Shown: piece after piece, positions 5,645-6,752 of the stretch | How positions within the stretch are numbered: the first letter of the stretch is position 1 | Layout: every line of letters starts with the position of its first letter | Made by a program: the position numbers and the translations under genes | Notes under the pieces: generated by a model | The model's input: only the letters and a program-made list of their open reading frames with translations | Databases searched by the model: none | What the model was told of the DNA's origin: nothing | DNA from: Opitutia bacterium | GTDB taxonomy: Bacteria > Verrucomicrobiota > Verrucomicrobiia > Opitutales > Coraliomargaritaceae | Length of the DNA stretch: 6,752 bases | Direction: 5' to 3' | Assembly (NCBI GenBank): GCA_018663485.1 | Contig: JABJQI010000005.1 | Location: 1 to 6,752 of the forward strand

Positions 5645-5670
5645 GATGTGATGTGTTTTTCTGCTTCGGC

Positions 5671-6752
5671 TTAGGCGGCGTCGATGAGATGTAATTGGGC
5701 GAGTAGTTCACTGAGTGTTTCACCGCTGGCTGGGATATTGCCGATCAGACTGTTGCGATGGCCGAGTGCCCAGCGCGCGGTTTGATCGACAGCGTAAATG
5801 TGGTGGTCGAGATCGAGTAGGCGTTGCCACTCGGCGAGGCGTTGCTCGTTATATTTGGCGAGGGCCTGCTCGCGTTGGAGGTGAGTGCCGAACATGCTCA
5901 AAATGTCGACGAGGTCGACTGCTTCACGCATACCAACATTCATGCTAAGAATGCCTGCATGTGGCGTCATGTGGGCAGAGTCGCCGGCGAGCCAGATGCG
6001 ATCCTTGCCGAAGGAGTTGGCGAGGTGATGCTCGAAGTTTACCAGCATTCTCCAGCTAAGGTCTTCGACCGAACCTTTGAACCACGGTGCATTCTCGCCA
6101 AGGAAGGCGTCCAAGTGCTGGTGGTCTAAGAGTGGGGGACTGCTGTTGTTGAATGGGTTAAATTTATGGTCTTTTTCTCGTGAGGGATTCGAGGCCACGC
6201 CCTGATCGACTTGAAAACTCCATCGGCAGTGGCCGTTGGGGAGTGGCCAGTAAACATGTGTTTTGTTGCCTTTGATGATGAGGCGCATTTCGTTGGGTAG
6301 GTCTGCGTCAGTCTTAAACTCGAAGACTGCATAGTCTGCACTGGGGCTCACTTCAGGAAAGTCGATGCCAGCACTTCGTCGCGCCACGGATTCGTATCCG
6401 TCGGCGCCGATTATATAGTTCGCTTGGTAGTCGAGGGTCTTGTCGATTTGTGTTTCTATGTGCGCGACTGCGTAGCCAGTCATGCCTTCGGAGAGTCGAT
6501 CTACCGCGATGTTAAGCACATCAGCTTGCTCCTCGATAAACCGCACACGATGATTCCAGAGAGGTTTGTATGACTTCTTTTTTAAGCTATCGACTAGGAT
6601 TCCCTCTAGTTCGCCTTGGCTGATGACAGTCAGGAATGGGTATTTGAGCGGCAGCCTAGTATAGTCGAGTGTGGCTTTGGGGAGATCATCTTCGTAGATG
6701 CTGACTGTTGGTAGCTGAAGTGAATTTTCGAGGATGCGTTCTGCGAGGCCAA
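5671..6752 (-). CDS. FAD-dependent monooxygenase (aromatic-ring hydroxylase/UbiH-like family), N-terminus outside window
   Basis: These flavoproteins use NAD(P)H and O2 to hydroxylate aromatic or quinone-precursor substrates. The reading frame is open from the TAA at 5671-5673 to the right edge, giving 359 visible residues. The codon at 6544-6546 is only an internal GTG: upstream sequence stays in frame and carries the family-typical LPLKYPFLTVISQGELEGIL (visible residues 38-57), so the gene does not start there. The second dinucleotide motif GADGYESVARR (115-125) and the flavin-ribityl motif AGDSAHMTPHAG (255-266) followed by SMNVGMREAVDLVDIL (269-284) identify the FAD_binding_3 class. The N-terminal GxGxxG nucleotide motif, roughly 40-60 residues further, lies beyond the window. 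The GD motif reads AGILSMN in place of the common GGxGxN, a recurring variant in related enzymes. No substrate can be assigned, and neighbours do not suggest a pathway. Confidence 0.88.
   Translation of the reverse strand, partial: GLAERILENSLQLPTVSIYEDDLPKATLDYTRLPLKYPFLTVISQGELEGILVDSLKKKSYKPLWNHRVRFIEEQADVLNIAVDRLSEGMTGYAVAHIETQIDKTLDYQANYIIGADGYESVARRSAGIDFPEVSPSADYAVFEFKTDADLPNEMRLIIKGNKTHVYWPLPNGHCRWSFQVDQGVASNPSREKDHKFNPFNNSSPPLLDHQHLDAFLGENAPWFKGSVEDLSWRMLVNFEHHLANSFGKDRIWLAGDSAHMTPHAGILSMNVGMREAVDLVDILSMFGTHLQREQALAKYNEQRLAEWQRLLDLDHHIYAVDQTARWALGHRNSLIGNIPASGETLSELLAQLHLIDAA

Noticed and set aside
1..6752. Mobile element, toxin-antitoxin, CRISPR or other defence system
   Set aside because: No transposase, integrase, nuclease, toxin or antitoxin motif, terminal inverted repeat or spaced repeat array was seen on either strand; the genes are mainly housekeeping or metabolic.

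Overview
The window reads as ordinary bacterial chromosome of roughly balanced GC content, densely coded, with no mobile element, phage gene, tRNA, rRNA or CRISPR array. Several features point loosely to the Verrucomicrobia (Opitutae/Puniceicoccales type): a secreted protein joining an SHD1-like N-terminus to a C39-like cysteine peptidase fold, near-complete absence of Shine-Dalgarno sequences, and the flavour of the small conserved proteins. This placement is an inference from gene content, not a phylogenetic result.

Layout. The left part (about 1-1742) is transcribed rightward: the last 66 codons of a membrane protein, an 84-residue conserved small protein, and a complete rsgA (ribosome-assembly GTPase). 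The rest is transcribed leftward and meets rsgA tail to tail, with 8 bases between the two stop codons. In the order of transcription, from right to left, the leftward genes are: an FAD-dependent aromatic-ring-hydroxylase-type monooxygenase that runs off the right edge, the secreted SHD1/C39-like protein, a MalY/PatB-type PLP-dependent C-S lyase, an S4-domain Hsp15 (hslR) protein, and a Rossmann-fold methyltransferase-like protein. Gaps between the leftward genes are 80, 47, 46 and about 165 bases, so the lyase and hslR could be cotranscribed, whereas the C39-like gene and the methyltransferase-like gene may have their own signals.

How the genes relate. RsgA (30S maturation) and Hsp15 (binding of 50S subunits carrying stalled chains) both serve the ribosome but lie on opposite strands. 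The other genes show no shared pathway. I see no coherent new multi-gene system. The most worthwhile items are the secreted C39-like protein, with its uncharacterised middle region and a perfect 8-bp inverted repeat directly before its start codon, and two places where the naive reading frame is wrong: the true frame of the left-edge membrane protein, and the monooxygenase, which continues to the right edge instead of starting inside the window.
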